In this document: piece by piece, positions 6,354 through 13,825 of the stretch
Numbering within the stretch: the first letter of the stretch is position 1
Layout of the letters: each line of letters opens with the position of its first letter
DNA from: Chloroflexota bacterium
Lineage (GTDB): Bacteria; Chloroflexota; UBA11872
Assembly: GCA_028875175.1 (NCBI GenBank)
Contig: JAPPFO010000215.1
Location: 4,180-20,991, forward strand
Direction: 5' to 3'
Length of the DNA: 16,812 nucleotides
Made by a program: the position numbers and the translations under genes
The notes under the pieces: model-generated
What the model saw: only the letters and a program-made list of their open reading frames with translations
Databases searched by the model: none
Told to the model about the DNA's origin: nothing

Positions 6354-7191
6354 CACGCTCGCCGAGCTGCGCCGAGCGGTCATCGCGCGCCTGCGGGCCG
6401 CTGGCGTCGATACGCCGGTCCTGGACGCAAACATGCTGATCGGGCACGTACTGGGGATTGCGCCCGAGCGGATGGCGATGGGGCTCGAAGCCGAGTTGGG
6501 CGACGACGACGTAGGACGAATTGAGGCCGCAACGAGGCGACGCGAGCGGCGCGAGCCGATGGCCTACATCACCGGTTTCAAGGCCTTCCGCCATCTCGAC
6601 ATCGCGGTGACGCGGGACGTGCTGGTCCCCCGGCCCGAGAGCGAGTTGCTGGTTGACGTTGGACTGGAGCTGTGGGACGCGAACCCTGGCTCGACCGCGG
6701 TGGACATCGGGACTGGCAGCGGCGTGATTGCCCTGGCGCTCGCCAGCGAACGCCCGGGCCGTCGCGTGATCGCGACAGACTGTTCCCACGCGGCCCTGCA
6801 GGTGGCTGCGGCCAATGCACGGCGACTGCAGTTGGCGGATCGGGTGAAAATTCGCTTCGCGGCTGGAGCGACCGGGGTGGACCTGGGTGAATCGGTGGTA
6901 GTGGCCAACCTGCCGTATATCCCATCGGCGGCGCTGGATGCGCTCGAGCCGGAAGTCTCGCGCTGGGAGCCGAGACTCGCTCTCGACGGCGGACCCGACG
7001 GCCTGGCCGTAATCCGCGAAGTCGTGGGACAGGTTGGTCGGGGACGGGCACGGGCCGCCGCGTTCGAGATTGGAGCCGGGCAGGCCAAGTCGGTTGCGGC
7101 GCTGCTGCGCCAGGCAGGGTTTGCGCAGACGGCCGTGCATCGCGACCTCGCCGGGCATCCACGCGTCGTAACGGGCTCCCGCGTAAGCTGA
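6331..7191 (+). CDS. prmC: Release factor glutamine methyltransferase
   Basis: PrmC (HemK) uses S-adenosylmethionine to N5-methylate the glutamine of the GGQ motif in RF1 and RF2. An N-terminal helical domain (DTLAELRRAVIARLRAAG onward) is followed by a Rossmann methyltransferase domain. This has the SAM loop DIGTGSGVIALALA and the active-site motif NLPY at 193-196. The usual form is NPPY; the second position is known to vary. RRERREPMAYITG and VLVPRPESE are PrmC hallmarks. I chose the TTG at 6331, overlapping prfA by 23 bases, because it gives 286 residues, near family length. The next in-frame ATG is beyond the conserved N-terminal domain, and starting at the TTG at 6262 would add 23 unrelated residues. 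The GGCGGG before the TTG is too close for an ideal Shine-Dalgarno, so coupling to prfA is likely. Confidence 0.9.
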   Translation: MPTSAPPDTLAELRRAVIARLRAAGVDTPVLDANMLIGHVLGIAPERMAMGLEAELGDDDVGRIEAATRRRERREPMAYITGFKAFRHLDIAVTRDVLVPRPESELLVDVGLELWDANPGSTAVDIGTGSGVIALALASERPGRRVIATDCSHAALQVAAANARRLQLADRVKIRFAAGATGVDLGESVVVANLPYIPSAALDALEPEVSRWEPRLALDGGPDGLAVIREVVGQVGRGRARAAAFEIGAGQAKSVAALLRQAGFAQTAVHRDLAGHPRVVTGSRVS

Positions 7192-7227
7192 GCCTAGGCG
7201 GCGGCTTGCGGCCGTCCGCTCGGGAGG

Positions 7228-7884
7228 ATGCCGCGACGCGTGTCACCTGCGACTGATTCGCCGCGCAGCGGCCTGCTGTTTCTCGTGACCGCTCCCTCGG
7301 GCGCCGGCAAGGACTCGGTGATCGGCGTGCTGAGAGACCGCGGGGCTGACGTGGCCATTGCGACCACCGCCCTGACGCGCGAGCCTCGCGAGGGCGAGCG
7401 GGACGGCATCGACCACTTCTTTATCAGCGACGCGGAGTTCGAGCGACGGCTGAGAGACGGCTGGTTTCTGGAGACGGCCAGTGTCTACGGGAGGCGCTAC
7501 GGCACGCCCATCCACCAGGTGCGCAAGCCGCTGCTGGAGGGGCGGGACGTGATGCTGCGCCTGGATGTCCAGGGCGCCCGCGAACTCAAGCGGCGCTACC
7601 CCGGGGCGATCGCGATATTCGTTGAGCCGCCCTCGCCGGAAGAGGCGGAGCGACGCATGCGGTCCCGCGCCACCGAGTCGCCACAGGAAATCGAACGCCG
7701 GATTGACGCCATGCGCGCCTACGAATTGTCGTTCGCCGCGGAGGCCGACTTTCGAGTCGTGAACGCGACTGGCGACCTCGCGCGGGCGGCCGACCGCGTA
7801 TGGGACATCGTCACCTCGGTCCGCCGGACCCCCGAGCGAATGGCGGTGGCGGCTGAGCTGACCCCGGTTCGACCCCTGGACTAA
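7228..7884 (+). CDS. gmk: Guanylate kinase
   Basis: Gmk converts GMP and ATP to GDP and ADP. The P-loop APSGAGKDS is at 22-30, with Ser after GK-D as in other Gmk loops of the GKGT/GKSS pattern. GMP-binding elements are TREPREGE (50-57), DGIDHFFIS (59-67) and YGRRYGTP (87-94). The strand RLDVQGARELKRR is at 111-123, and IFVEPPS with RMRSRATES forms the lid region. The 218 residues fit the family, with a slightly long C-terminus. The start is uncertain: GGGAGG (7222-7227) directly touches the ATG at 7228, which is too close. A GTG at 7240 would have it 12 bases away and remove four residues. priA follows after five bases. Confidence 0.94.
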   Translation: MPRRVSPATDSPRSGLLFLVTAPSGAGKDSVIGVLRDRGADVAIATTALTREPREGERDGIDHFFISDAEFERRLRDGWFLETASVYGRRYGTPIHQVRKPLLEGRDVMLRLDVQGARELKRRYPGAIAIFVEPPSPEEAERRMRSRATESPQEIERRIDAMRAYELSFAAEADFRVVNATGDLARAADRVWDIVTSVRRTPERMAVAAELTPVRPLD

Positions 7885-7889
7885 CGGCC

Positions 7890-10328
7890 GTGAACGCGAC
7901 GGCGCCCGCGTATGCCGAGGTCATCGTGGCGGCCGGTGACGTGCGCGGCGACCAGACGTTTCACTACAGCGTGCCGGATGACTTGCGGGGTGCCGTGCGG
8001 CCCGGCCAGCTGGTGATGGCGCCGTTCGGGGCGCGGCAACTGCCCGGGGTGGTGACGGCGCTGGCCGACGTTTCGCCGGTGGACGCGACGCGAGATCTCC
8101 TGCAGCTGGTCTGGGAGCCACCCTTGATCGGACCTCGGCAGCTTGCGCTGGCACGCTGGGTGGCCGCTCGCTATGGAGCCCCCTTGCGGTCGGCCCTGGA
8201 CCTGGTCGCGCCGCCACGCCTGGCGCATCACTTGCACGCCGTGTATGCGGCGGCAGGAGCGAGTGAGCCGCGTCAGGGGATCTCGGGCGGCGACCGGCGC
8301 GTGCTCGAACTCCTTCGCGAACGCGGCGGGCTAACCGAGGCCGCGCTGCGGATCGAGCTTGGCAAAACTGCCGCAACGCGTGGTGTGGCGCGGCTGGTTC
8401 GCCACGGCCTGGTGACGCGGCATGTCAGTCTTCGCTTCCCCGAGCCGCCCGCGGAACGTCTCGTCGAGGCGCTGCCGCCGCCGGATGGCCAGTCGCCGGC
8501 CGAGTTGTTGCAGCGCGCGCCCAAGCAACGTGCCCTCTGGGAGCACCTGCGAAGTCTTGAGGGGCCGATGCCCGTGGCCCAGGTGCTCAGGCAGGTTTCG
8601 GCGTCACGGCCATCGCTGCAGGGGCTGGTGGATCGGGGCCTGGCGCGCATCGGGAGCCGCTGGTCGGCCTCGTACATCGTCGCCGGATTGCGGGATGGGG
8701 TTGCCTGCGCCCAGGCAACCGATGCCCGGGCCTGGCCTGAACTGGCGGAGGCCCTGGCACGCCGGCCGCCGGATCCGGTGGTCGTGCAGGGCTGCGAGTC
8801 CGATCGCTGGCCAATGTACGCCATGGCTATCGAGCGGGTAGCGACCGAGGGGCGCCAGGCTCTGGTGATCGCTCCCGAAGCCGCGACCGCGGCCGAATTG
8901 GCCGAATGGCTGGCCGCGCGGGTTAGCGTGACGCTGGCCGACGCCACCCGGGCTCGCACGCCGGCGCAGCGCGTGGCGTTGTGGCGCGCGCTGCGGGCCG
9001 GCGAAATCGATTTGTTGGTGGGAACGCGTGACGCGACCTTCGCGCCGCTGACGCGCCTGGGTCTCGTGATCGTGGAACGCGAGGAAGATGCGGGTCACAA
9101 GAGCCGCGTTGCGCCCAGGTTCCACGTGCCGGTCTGCGCCGCCAGGCTGGCGGAACTCTCTGATTGCCCCCTTCTGCTGGGCACGGAGACCCCGCGCGTC
9201 GCCACCTTTTATGCAGCCGAGACCGGCCGCGCGCAGCTGGTGATAGCCGGATCCCCGTTGCTCGTGCGCCAGCCGGAGGATGAAACGGGCGGCGGCCTCT
9301 TCGTGCGGCGGTCGTCGCGCGATGCGGAAATCGTGGACACGCGGCGGGCGCCAACCGTGGGCCGCTACGGAGCGATCTCGCGAGCGCTCTACGAGGCGTT
9401 GCGCGAGACCATGTCTGATCAGGGCCGTGCCGTGTTGTACGTCAACCGGCGCGGCCTGGCCGCCCTGACCATCTGCCGCACCTGTGCCCACGTCTTCGAG
9501 TGTCCGCGCTGCAGCACCGGGCTGGTCCAGCATCGCCAGACACGGCAGAACGTCTGCCACATCTGCAACTGGCGGGGACCGGTGCCCCGCTGGTGCCCGG
9601 TCTGCGAGGGCGACCGCCTGCGCCTCTGGGGCTACGGCAGTGAGGCCGTTGCCGAGGCCGTCGCGCATCTGCTGCCGCGATCGAAAGTGGCCCGCATTGA
9701 CAGCGACCGGCCGGCACACGAAATGGACGCCGACGTGACGGCCTTCGAGCGAAGTGAGGTTCAGGTCCTGGTTGGCACGCAGCGCTTGCTGGGATTCGGC
9801 AATCGGCTGCAGTCCGACCTGCTGGGCATCGTACAGGCCGACATCGGGCTACAGTTTCCCGACTTTCTGGCCCCTGAGCGCGTGTTTCTGACGCTTTCGC
9901 GTCTGCGGCTGGTGGCCACCGGCAGCCAGGCGAAGGCGCGTACAGTAGTGCAAACGATCATGCCCAATCATCACGTCGTGCAGGCATTGCAAACGGCTAG
10001 CTACCTGCGTTTCTTCGAACCCGAGATGGAGCAGCGCCGCAGCGAAGGCCTGCCGCCCTTTCGCCCCCTGATCAAGGCATCGTTCGGCCATGCCGACGAG
10101 TCACGAGCCGAAGCCGAGGCGCGGCGCGCGCGGCTGGAGCTCAACACCGTGCTGACCGCCGGTCCGCCGCTGGACCTGGACGTGCTTGGGCCGGCCCCCG
10201 CCTTCATTTACCGGCAGCGCGGCCAGTATCAGTGGCAGTTGCTGTTACAGGGCCAGGACGCCGAAAAAGCGCTCCCGTTGTTTCACGGCGGCTGGACGCT
10301 CGACGCCGATCCTCTCGATTTGACGTAA
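7890..10328 (+). CDS. priA: PriA-like primosomal protein N', helicase motifs lost
   Basis: PriA normally recognises stalled forks, unwinds DNA with ATP and reloads the replicative helicase. This 812-residue homologue keeps the overall layout: N-terminal 3'-DNA-end-binding domain (about 1-105), winged-helix region, helicase core and C-terminal domain. The eight zinc cysteines are intact at 529, 532, 538, 541, 556, 559, 569 and 572. The ATPase motifs are not: the Walker A site reads QGCESDRWPMY near 300-310 where GxTGSGKT is expected; motif II is EREE (396-399) instead of DEEH; motif III is GTETPR (431-436) instead of GSATPS; and the QxxGRAGR motif is replaced by SRLRLVATG (670-678). The frame is clean and the fold-specific VLVGTQRLLGF and LPPF remain, so it is not a recent pseudogene. 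Actinobacterial PriA proteins are likewise described as lacking helicase motifs. I infer a structural primosome or fork-binding role without unwinding. The start is the GTG at 7890. Confidence 0.9.
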   Translation: MNATAPAYAEVIVAAGDVRGDQTFHYSVPDDLRGAVRPGQLVMAPFGARQLPGVVTALADVSPVDATRDLLQLVWEPPLIGPRQLALARWVAARYGAPLRSALDLVAPPRLAHHLHAVYAAAGASEPRQGISGGDRRVLELLRERGGLTEAALRIELGKTAATRGVARLVRHGLVTRHVSLRFPEPPAERLVEALPPPDGQSPAELLQRAPKQRALWEHLRSLEGPMPVAQVLRQVSASRPSLQGLVDRGLARIGSRWSASYIVAGLRDGVACAQATDARAWPELAEALARRPPDPVVVQGCESDRWPMYAMAIERVATEGRQALVIAPEAATAAELAEWLAARVSVTLADATRARTPAQRVALWRALRAGEIDLLVGTRDATFAPLTRLGLVIVEREEDAGHKSRVAPRFHVPVCAARLAELSDCPLLLGTETPRVATFYAAETGRAQLVIAGSPLLVRQPEDETGGGLFVRRSSRDAEIVDTRRAPTVGRYGAISRALYEALRETMSDQGRAVLYVNRRGLAALTICRTCAHVFECPRCSTGLVQHRQTRQNVCHICNWRGPVPRWCPVCEGDRLRLWGYGSEAVAEAVAHLLPRSKVARIDSDRPAHEMDADVTAFERSEVQVLVGTQRLLGFGNRLQSDLLGIVQADIGLQFPDFLAPERVFLTLSRLRLVATGSQAKARTVVQTIMPNHHVVQALQTASYLRFFEPEMEQRRSEGLPPFRPLIKASFGHADESRAEAEARRARLELNTVLTAGPPLDLDVLGPAPAFIYRQRGQYQWQLLLQGQDAEKALPLFHGGWTLDADPLDLT

Positions 10329-10333
10329 CCCGA

Positions 10334-10834
10334 ATGGCCGTTCTCACCGTGCTACCGGTCGACCACCCCATGCTGCGGCGCAAGGCCAGCCGCGTTCGCG
10401 GCGTATCGGCTGGACTGCGCACGTTTGTGGACGACATGTTCGAGACCATGCAGGCGCATCGAGGCGCCGGACTGGCGGCGCCGCAACTCGGCCGTCCCTG
10501 GCGGGTGATCGTGGCCGATACGGGATCCGAACGCTTTGCCCTGGTAAACCCGGAAGTTGTTCGCGCCAGCGGCGCCGCCGTGGCCGAGGAAGGCTGCCTG
10601 AGCCTGCCCAACTGGTATGGCCCCGTGGAGCGGGCCACCGACGTCACTGTGAAGGGCCTCGGCCTGGACGGAACGTCGGTGCGCCGCCGCTTGCGCGACC
10701 TGGCCGCCCGCGTAGTGCTGCACGAAATCGACCATCTGGACGGCGTGATCTTTACCGACCGTCTGGTGGATTCCGAGAAGCTGCGCTTCGTGGACCCACG
10801 CTCGCAGGAAGCGCAGGAACTACGCGCGTCGTAG
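10334..10834 (+). CDS. def: Peptide deformylase
   Basis: Def is a metalloenzyme that removes the formyl group from the N-terminal methionine of new proteins. All three motifs are present: GAGLAAPQLG (44-53), EEGCLSLP (85-92, metal ligand Cys88) and HEIDHLDG (130-137, ligands His130 and His134, catalytic Glu131). The 166 residues are of usual length. I chose the ATG at 10334, five bases after the priA stop. The frame is open further upstream into priA, but the N-terminus MAVLTVLPVDHPMLRRKA matches the family. It pairs with fmt, the enzyme that adds the formyl group, five bases downstream. Confidence 0.96.
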   Translation: MAVLTVLPVDHPMLRRKASRVRGVSAGLRTFVDDMFETMQAHRGAGLAAPQLGRPWRVIVADTGSERFALVNPEVVRASGAAVAEEGCLSLPNWYGPVERATDVTVKGLGLDGTSVRRRLRDLAARVVLHEIDHLDGVIFTDRLVDSEKLRFVDPRSQEAQELRAS

Positions 10835-10839
10835 GGCCC

Positions 10840-11793
10840 ATGCGCATCGTCTTCTTCGGCACCCCCGACTTTGCAGTCCCCTCGCTGCGCCGGTTGACGG
10901 AACGGTTTGACGTGGCGCTGGTTGTTACGCGCCCTGACCGACCGGTGGGGCGAGGTGGCCGGCTGACGCCGCCGCCGGTCGCGACCGTGGCTCGCGACCT
11001 TGACCTGGATTTGTTCCAGCCTGCCAATCCCAACAAGCTGGAGGCCGTTGAAGCCATTGCGTCCTATGAGCCCCAGGCGGTGGTATGCGTGGCCTACGGC
11101 CGGCTGCTGGGCACGCGGCTTCGCCGGCTGGCGACGCCCGGGATCGTCAATGCCCACCCGTCGTTGCTGCCCGCCTACCGCGGAGCGTCACCGATCCAGG
11201 GCGCCTTGCTGGATGGCGCTGGCGAAACCGGCGTCACGCTGATTCGGCTCGTCCGCGCTCTTGACGCCGGACCGATCGTCGCGGTTGAGCGAAGCCAGAT
11301 CGATCCCGACGAAACGGCGGCCCATCTGCACGGGCGTCTGGCCGACCTTACGGCCGAGTTGCTAATCCGCGTCCTGCCCGCCTGGGCCGCCGGCGAACTG
11401 ACCGAAGAGCCGCAAGACGAAGCGAAGGTCACGCTCACGCGGCCCTTAGAACGCGCGGACGCCGACCTGGATTTGCGCCGATCCGCCGCTGAGCTCTACA
11501 ACCGCTGGCGGGCATTTCAGCCCTGGCCCGGCGTGCGGGTACGCGCGGGCGACACGATCTGCGGGCTGACGGACGTGCGACTCGGCATGGAACAACTGGA
11601 TCCCGGCCAGGTGCGCCTTTCCGGCGAAGCGTTTCTGCTCGGCTGCGGCGACGGCTCGCTGGCGATTCGTGCGCTCCAGCCGGCCGGTCGCAAGCGCATG
11701 ACGGCGGCCGCATTTGCCCGCGGCTATCAAGGCGTGCTGCATGTGCCCTGGGGCCATCCCTATCCCGAAGCGAGGCCGCCGCTCATCGAGTAA
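10840..11793 (+). CDS. fmt: Methionyl-tRNA formyltransferase
   Basis: Fmt transfers a formyl group from 10-formyl-tetrahydrofolate to Met-tRNA(fMet) for translation initiation. The N-terminal hydrolase fold begins MRIVFFGTPDFAVPSL. The catalytic region NAHPSLLPAYRGASPI is at 104-119 (Asn104, His106), and Asp142 lies in LDAGPI. A C-terminal OB-like tRNA-binding domain follows from about residue 205 with AAELYNRWRAFQPWPGV. At 317 residues it is of typical size. The ATG at 10840 lies five bases after the def stop, and both are surely in one transcript with priA. I found no T-tract terminator after it. Confidence 0.96.
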   Translation: MRIVFFGTPDFAVPSLRRLTERFDVALVVTRPDRPVGRGGRLTPPPVATVARDLDLDLFQPANPNKLEAVEAIASYEPQAVVCVAYGRLLGTRLRRLATPGIVNAHPSLLPAYRGASPIQGALLDGAGETGVTLIRLVRALDAGPIVAVERSQIDPDETAAHLHGRLADLTAELLIRVLPAWAAGELTEEPQDEAKVTLTRPLERADADLDLRRSAAELYNRWRAFQPWPGVRVRAGDTICGLTDVRLGMEQLDPGQVRLSGEAFLLGCGDGSLAIRALQPAGRKRMTAAAFARGYQGVLHVPWGHPYPEARPPLIE

Positions 11794-11827
11794 CTGGAAG
11801 CTCCACTACGGTGCCGAATCGGCCCGG

Positions 11828-11836
11828 TGCTACGCT
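11828..11836 (+). promoter_or_regulatory. Possible extended -10 promoter of the zinc peptidase gene
   Basis: TGC followed by TACGCT (TGN plus TAnnnT) lies 54 bases before the GTG at 11891. No convincing -35 is seen. Just upstream, GCCGA-A-TCGGC (11813-11823) is a perfect inverted repeat that could be an operator or only chance. Confidence 0.3.
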
Positions 11837-11890
11837 TGATTCCAAGACGCGTCGCGTACCGCAGCGACTGCGCGAATAGGCTCGCTAATC

Positions 11891-12616
11891 GTGTTCTTCC
11901 CCTTCTTCGACCCGCTGTACCTGCTCCTGATCGGCCCGGCCTTCATCCTTGCCATGTGGGCTCAGAACCGCGTCAAAGGCACGTACCGCAAATACTCCCA
12001 GGTCATGTCCAGTTCGGGCATCCCGGCCCACTTGGCCGCCAGGCGCCTGCTGGACGCCGTGGGGCTATACGACGTCGAGGTCAAGCGCGTGCCGGGCGAG
12101 TTGACGGATCACTACGACCCGACAAAAAAGGTCTTGCGCCTGTCCGACGGCGTCTTCGACAGCAACTCGCTGGCGGCGGTGGCGATTGCGGCGCACGAAG
12201 CCGGCCATGCCATGCAGGACAAGATTCGCTACCCCTTCCTGGTGTTGCGTACGGCCATGGTGCCCATCACCACGTTCGGTTCGCGCTTCGGCTACTTCAT
12301 GCTGATCGGCGGGTTTTTGCTGGCGCTCTTTTCGGGTGGAAGCCCGTTGGGCCTTGCAGTGGCCTGGATCGGTCTGGCGCTCTTCGCCACGGCGTTCGTA
12401 TTCGCCCTGATCACGCTTCCGGTCGAGTTTGACGCCAGCCGGCGTGCAATCCAGATGATGGAGAGCGTGTACGTCATCAGCGGCGCCGAGCGCGTCCACG
12501 CAAAGAAGGTGCTGGACGCCGCGGCGCTGACCTACATCGCCGCCATGTTCATCGCCCTGATGCAGGTGCTCTATTTCGCGCTGCGCCTGCTCGCCCTTTC
12601 CGGCAGCCGCGACTAG
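11891..12616 (+). CDS. YugP-type zinc metallopeptidase, membrane-bound
   Basis: This is a predicted membrane zinc protease of the neutral zinc metallopeptidase family that includes Bacillus YugP; its substrate is unknown. The catalytic motif HEAGH is at 102-106 (AAHEAGHAMQD), and a second Glu179 in LPVEFDASRRA is the likely third metal ligand. Hydrophobic segments lie at about 8-23, 133-149, 153-178 and 213-237. NRVKGTYRKYS after the first helix and GLYDVEV are family features. The GTG at 11891 starts at the first membrane segment; no strong Shine-Dalgarno is visible. In Firmicutes such as Clostridium a related gene occurs in the same slot after fmt. rlmN follows 15 bases downstream. Confidence 0.9.
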   Translation: MFFPFFDPLYLLLIGPAFILAMWAQNRVKGTYRKYSQVMSSSGIPAHLAARRLLDAVGLYDVEVKRVPGELTDHYDPTKKVLRLSDGVFDSNSLAAVAIAAHEAGHAMQDKIRYPFLVLRTAMVPITTFGSRFGYFMLIGGFLLALFSGGSPLGLAVAWIGLALFATAFVFALITLPVEFDASRRAIQMMESVYVISGAERVHAKKVLDAAALTYIAAMFIALMQVLYFALRLLALSGSRD

Positions 12617-12631
12617 CTCACCGGCGCTCGC

Positions 12632-13696
12632 ATGAGCGGTTCTCCGGACGCCGCGCCGGGCCGTCCGCCGATTACCGGAGTCTCCGTGCCCGCGCTGCGT
12701 CAGATGCTGGCTGGCGAACCGCGGTACCGCATCGATCAGCTGCGGCGCGCGGTCTACCGGGAATCGGCCACCGAATTCGAGCAGATTCTGACCTTACCGA
12801 CGTCATTGCGCTCGGCGCTCGCGCATCAATTCCGCTTCGAGTCGCTGGATTCGGTCCGCTCGGAAACGTCGTCCGATGGAACGCGCAAGACCCTGTTTCG
12901 CACCGCCGACGGCGCGCCGGTTGAAACGGTGCAGATGCCGACCGAGCGGGCTGGCGCCACGACCATCTGCCTCAGTTCGCAGGCCGGCTGCGGCATGGGC
13001 TGCACGTTCTGCGCCACCGGCGCCATGGGGTTGACCCGCAATCTCACCGGCAGCGAGATCGTGGACCAATTCCTGCACTACCGGCGGCGCTCCGCGGCGA
13101 ATCGGACTCCCGACCGGGCGGTGTTCATGGGCATGGGCGAACCGCTGGCCAACCTGCGGGAGGTCAAGTCGGCCGTACGTCTGCTCGTCGATCCGCAGGC
13201 CGTCGGGCTCAGCCCGCGCCGCGTAACCGTGTCCACCGTGGGTCTGCCACGAGGCATCCACGCCATGGCTGGCTGGGGGCTTCCAGTAAGCCTGGCGATT
13301 TCGCTCCACGCTCCTGACGACCAGGTTCGAGCCGAGCTTGTGCCCGTCGCCCGCCGCTTTCCGCTCGACACGCTCATGGATGCCAGTCGCCGCTACCAGC
13401 AGCAGGCGCGCCGGCGCGTGACCTACGAATACACGCTGCTTGATGGCGTGAACGACTCGCTGGCCCAGGCAGCCGACCTAACCCGGCTGCTACGCGGCCA
13501 GCGCTGTCACCTGAACCTGATCCCATTCAACGGCTATCCGGGAGCGCGCTACCGCCCCACGCCGCGCGACGGAATCCGAGCATTTCGCGACGCCCTGCGC
13601 GCGCGTGGTCTGCGGGCCACGATTCGGCGCACTCGTGGTCGTGACATCTCCGGCGCCTGTGGGCAATTGCACGCGGGGGCGCTGACGGGCGGATAG
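12632..13696 (+). CDS. rlmN: Dual-specificity RNA methyltransferase RlmN
   Basis: RlmN is a radical-SAM enzyme that makes 2-methyladenosine at A2503 of 23S rRNA and A37 of some tRNAs. The iron-sulfur motif CGMGCTFC is at 120-127 (Cys120, Cys124, Cys127). Cys113, seven residues before the cluster, and Cys343 in GRDISGACGQL correspond to the two cysteines of the methyl-transfer cycle. MGMGEPL is at 166-172, followed by VTVSTVGL and SLAISLHAP. The 354 residues are of usual size. The ATG at 12632 is used; the first 17 residues are Pro/Gly-rich and not conserved. The usual neighbour rsmB is absent between fmt and this gene. Confidence 0.96.
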   Translation: MSGSPDAAPGRPPITGVSVPALRQMLAGEPRYRIDQLRRAVYRESATEFEQILTLPTSLRSALAHQFRFESLDSVRSETSSDGTRKTLFRTADGAPVETVQMPTERAGATTICLSSQAGCGMGCTFCATGAMGLTRNLTGSEIVDQFLHYRRRSAANRTPDRAVFMGMGEPLANLREVKSAVRLLVDPQAVGLSPRRVTVSTVGLPRGIHAMAGWGLPVSLAISLHAPDDQVRAELVPVARRFPLDTLMDASRRYQQQARRRVTYEYTLLDGVNDSLAQAADLTRLLRGQRCHLNLIPFNGYPGARYRPTPRDGIRAFRDALRARGLRATIRRTRGRDISGACGQLHAGALTGG

Positions 13697-13780
13697 CGGC
13701 GTGCGCGTCCGACTGGCGCGCCGTATCTTCGGGGCAATCGAGTCCCCAGGGGCGAGGCGCGCAATGCAATTCGGCACGAC

Positions 13781-13800
13781 GCAGTCAGCGCCCCGACTGC
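13781..13800 (+). repeat. Inverted repeat in the rlmN-rpe gap
   Basis: GCAGTC, eight-base spacer, GACTGC: a perfect six-base-pair stem, 25 bases before the rpe start. No T tract follows, so it is not a standard terminator. The rest of the 129-base gap (13697-13825) holds only GC-rich short repeats and no clear promoter. Functional meaning is unknown. Confidence 0.35.
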
Positions 13801-13825
13801 CGCCTGGCTGTGGTGAAATGACGCC

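Noticed and set aside
5394..6434. 346-residue minus-strand frame opposite prfA
   Set aside because: Antisense shadow with no family resemblance; prfA is unambiguous.
8604..9719. 371-residue minus-strand frame opposite priA
   Set aside because: Antisense shadow; considered because priA is degenerate, but the priA frame keeps zinc and fold motifs and this frame has none.
7890..10328. priA as a frameshifted or decayed pseudogene
   Set aside because: The frame is open for 812 codons, the zinc module and C-terminal domain are well kept, and loss is confined to ATPase motifs, which points to selected loss of function.
10204..11157. 317-residue minus-strand frame over def and fmt
   Set aside because: Shadow frame; both sense genes have full catalytic motifs.
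11794..11890. Terminator after fmt
   Set aside because: Only short GC repeats without a T tract; the region may contain a promoter instead.
11827..12432. 201-residue plus-strand frame starting before the zinc peptidase
   Set aside because: Out-of-frame shadow; the peptidase frame carries HEAGH and membrane helices.
13697..13780. GGGG...CCCC pairing after rlmN as a terminator
   Set aside because: No T tract and only four base pairs; likely chance in GC-rich DNA.
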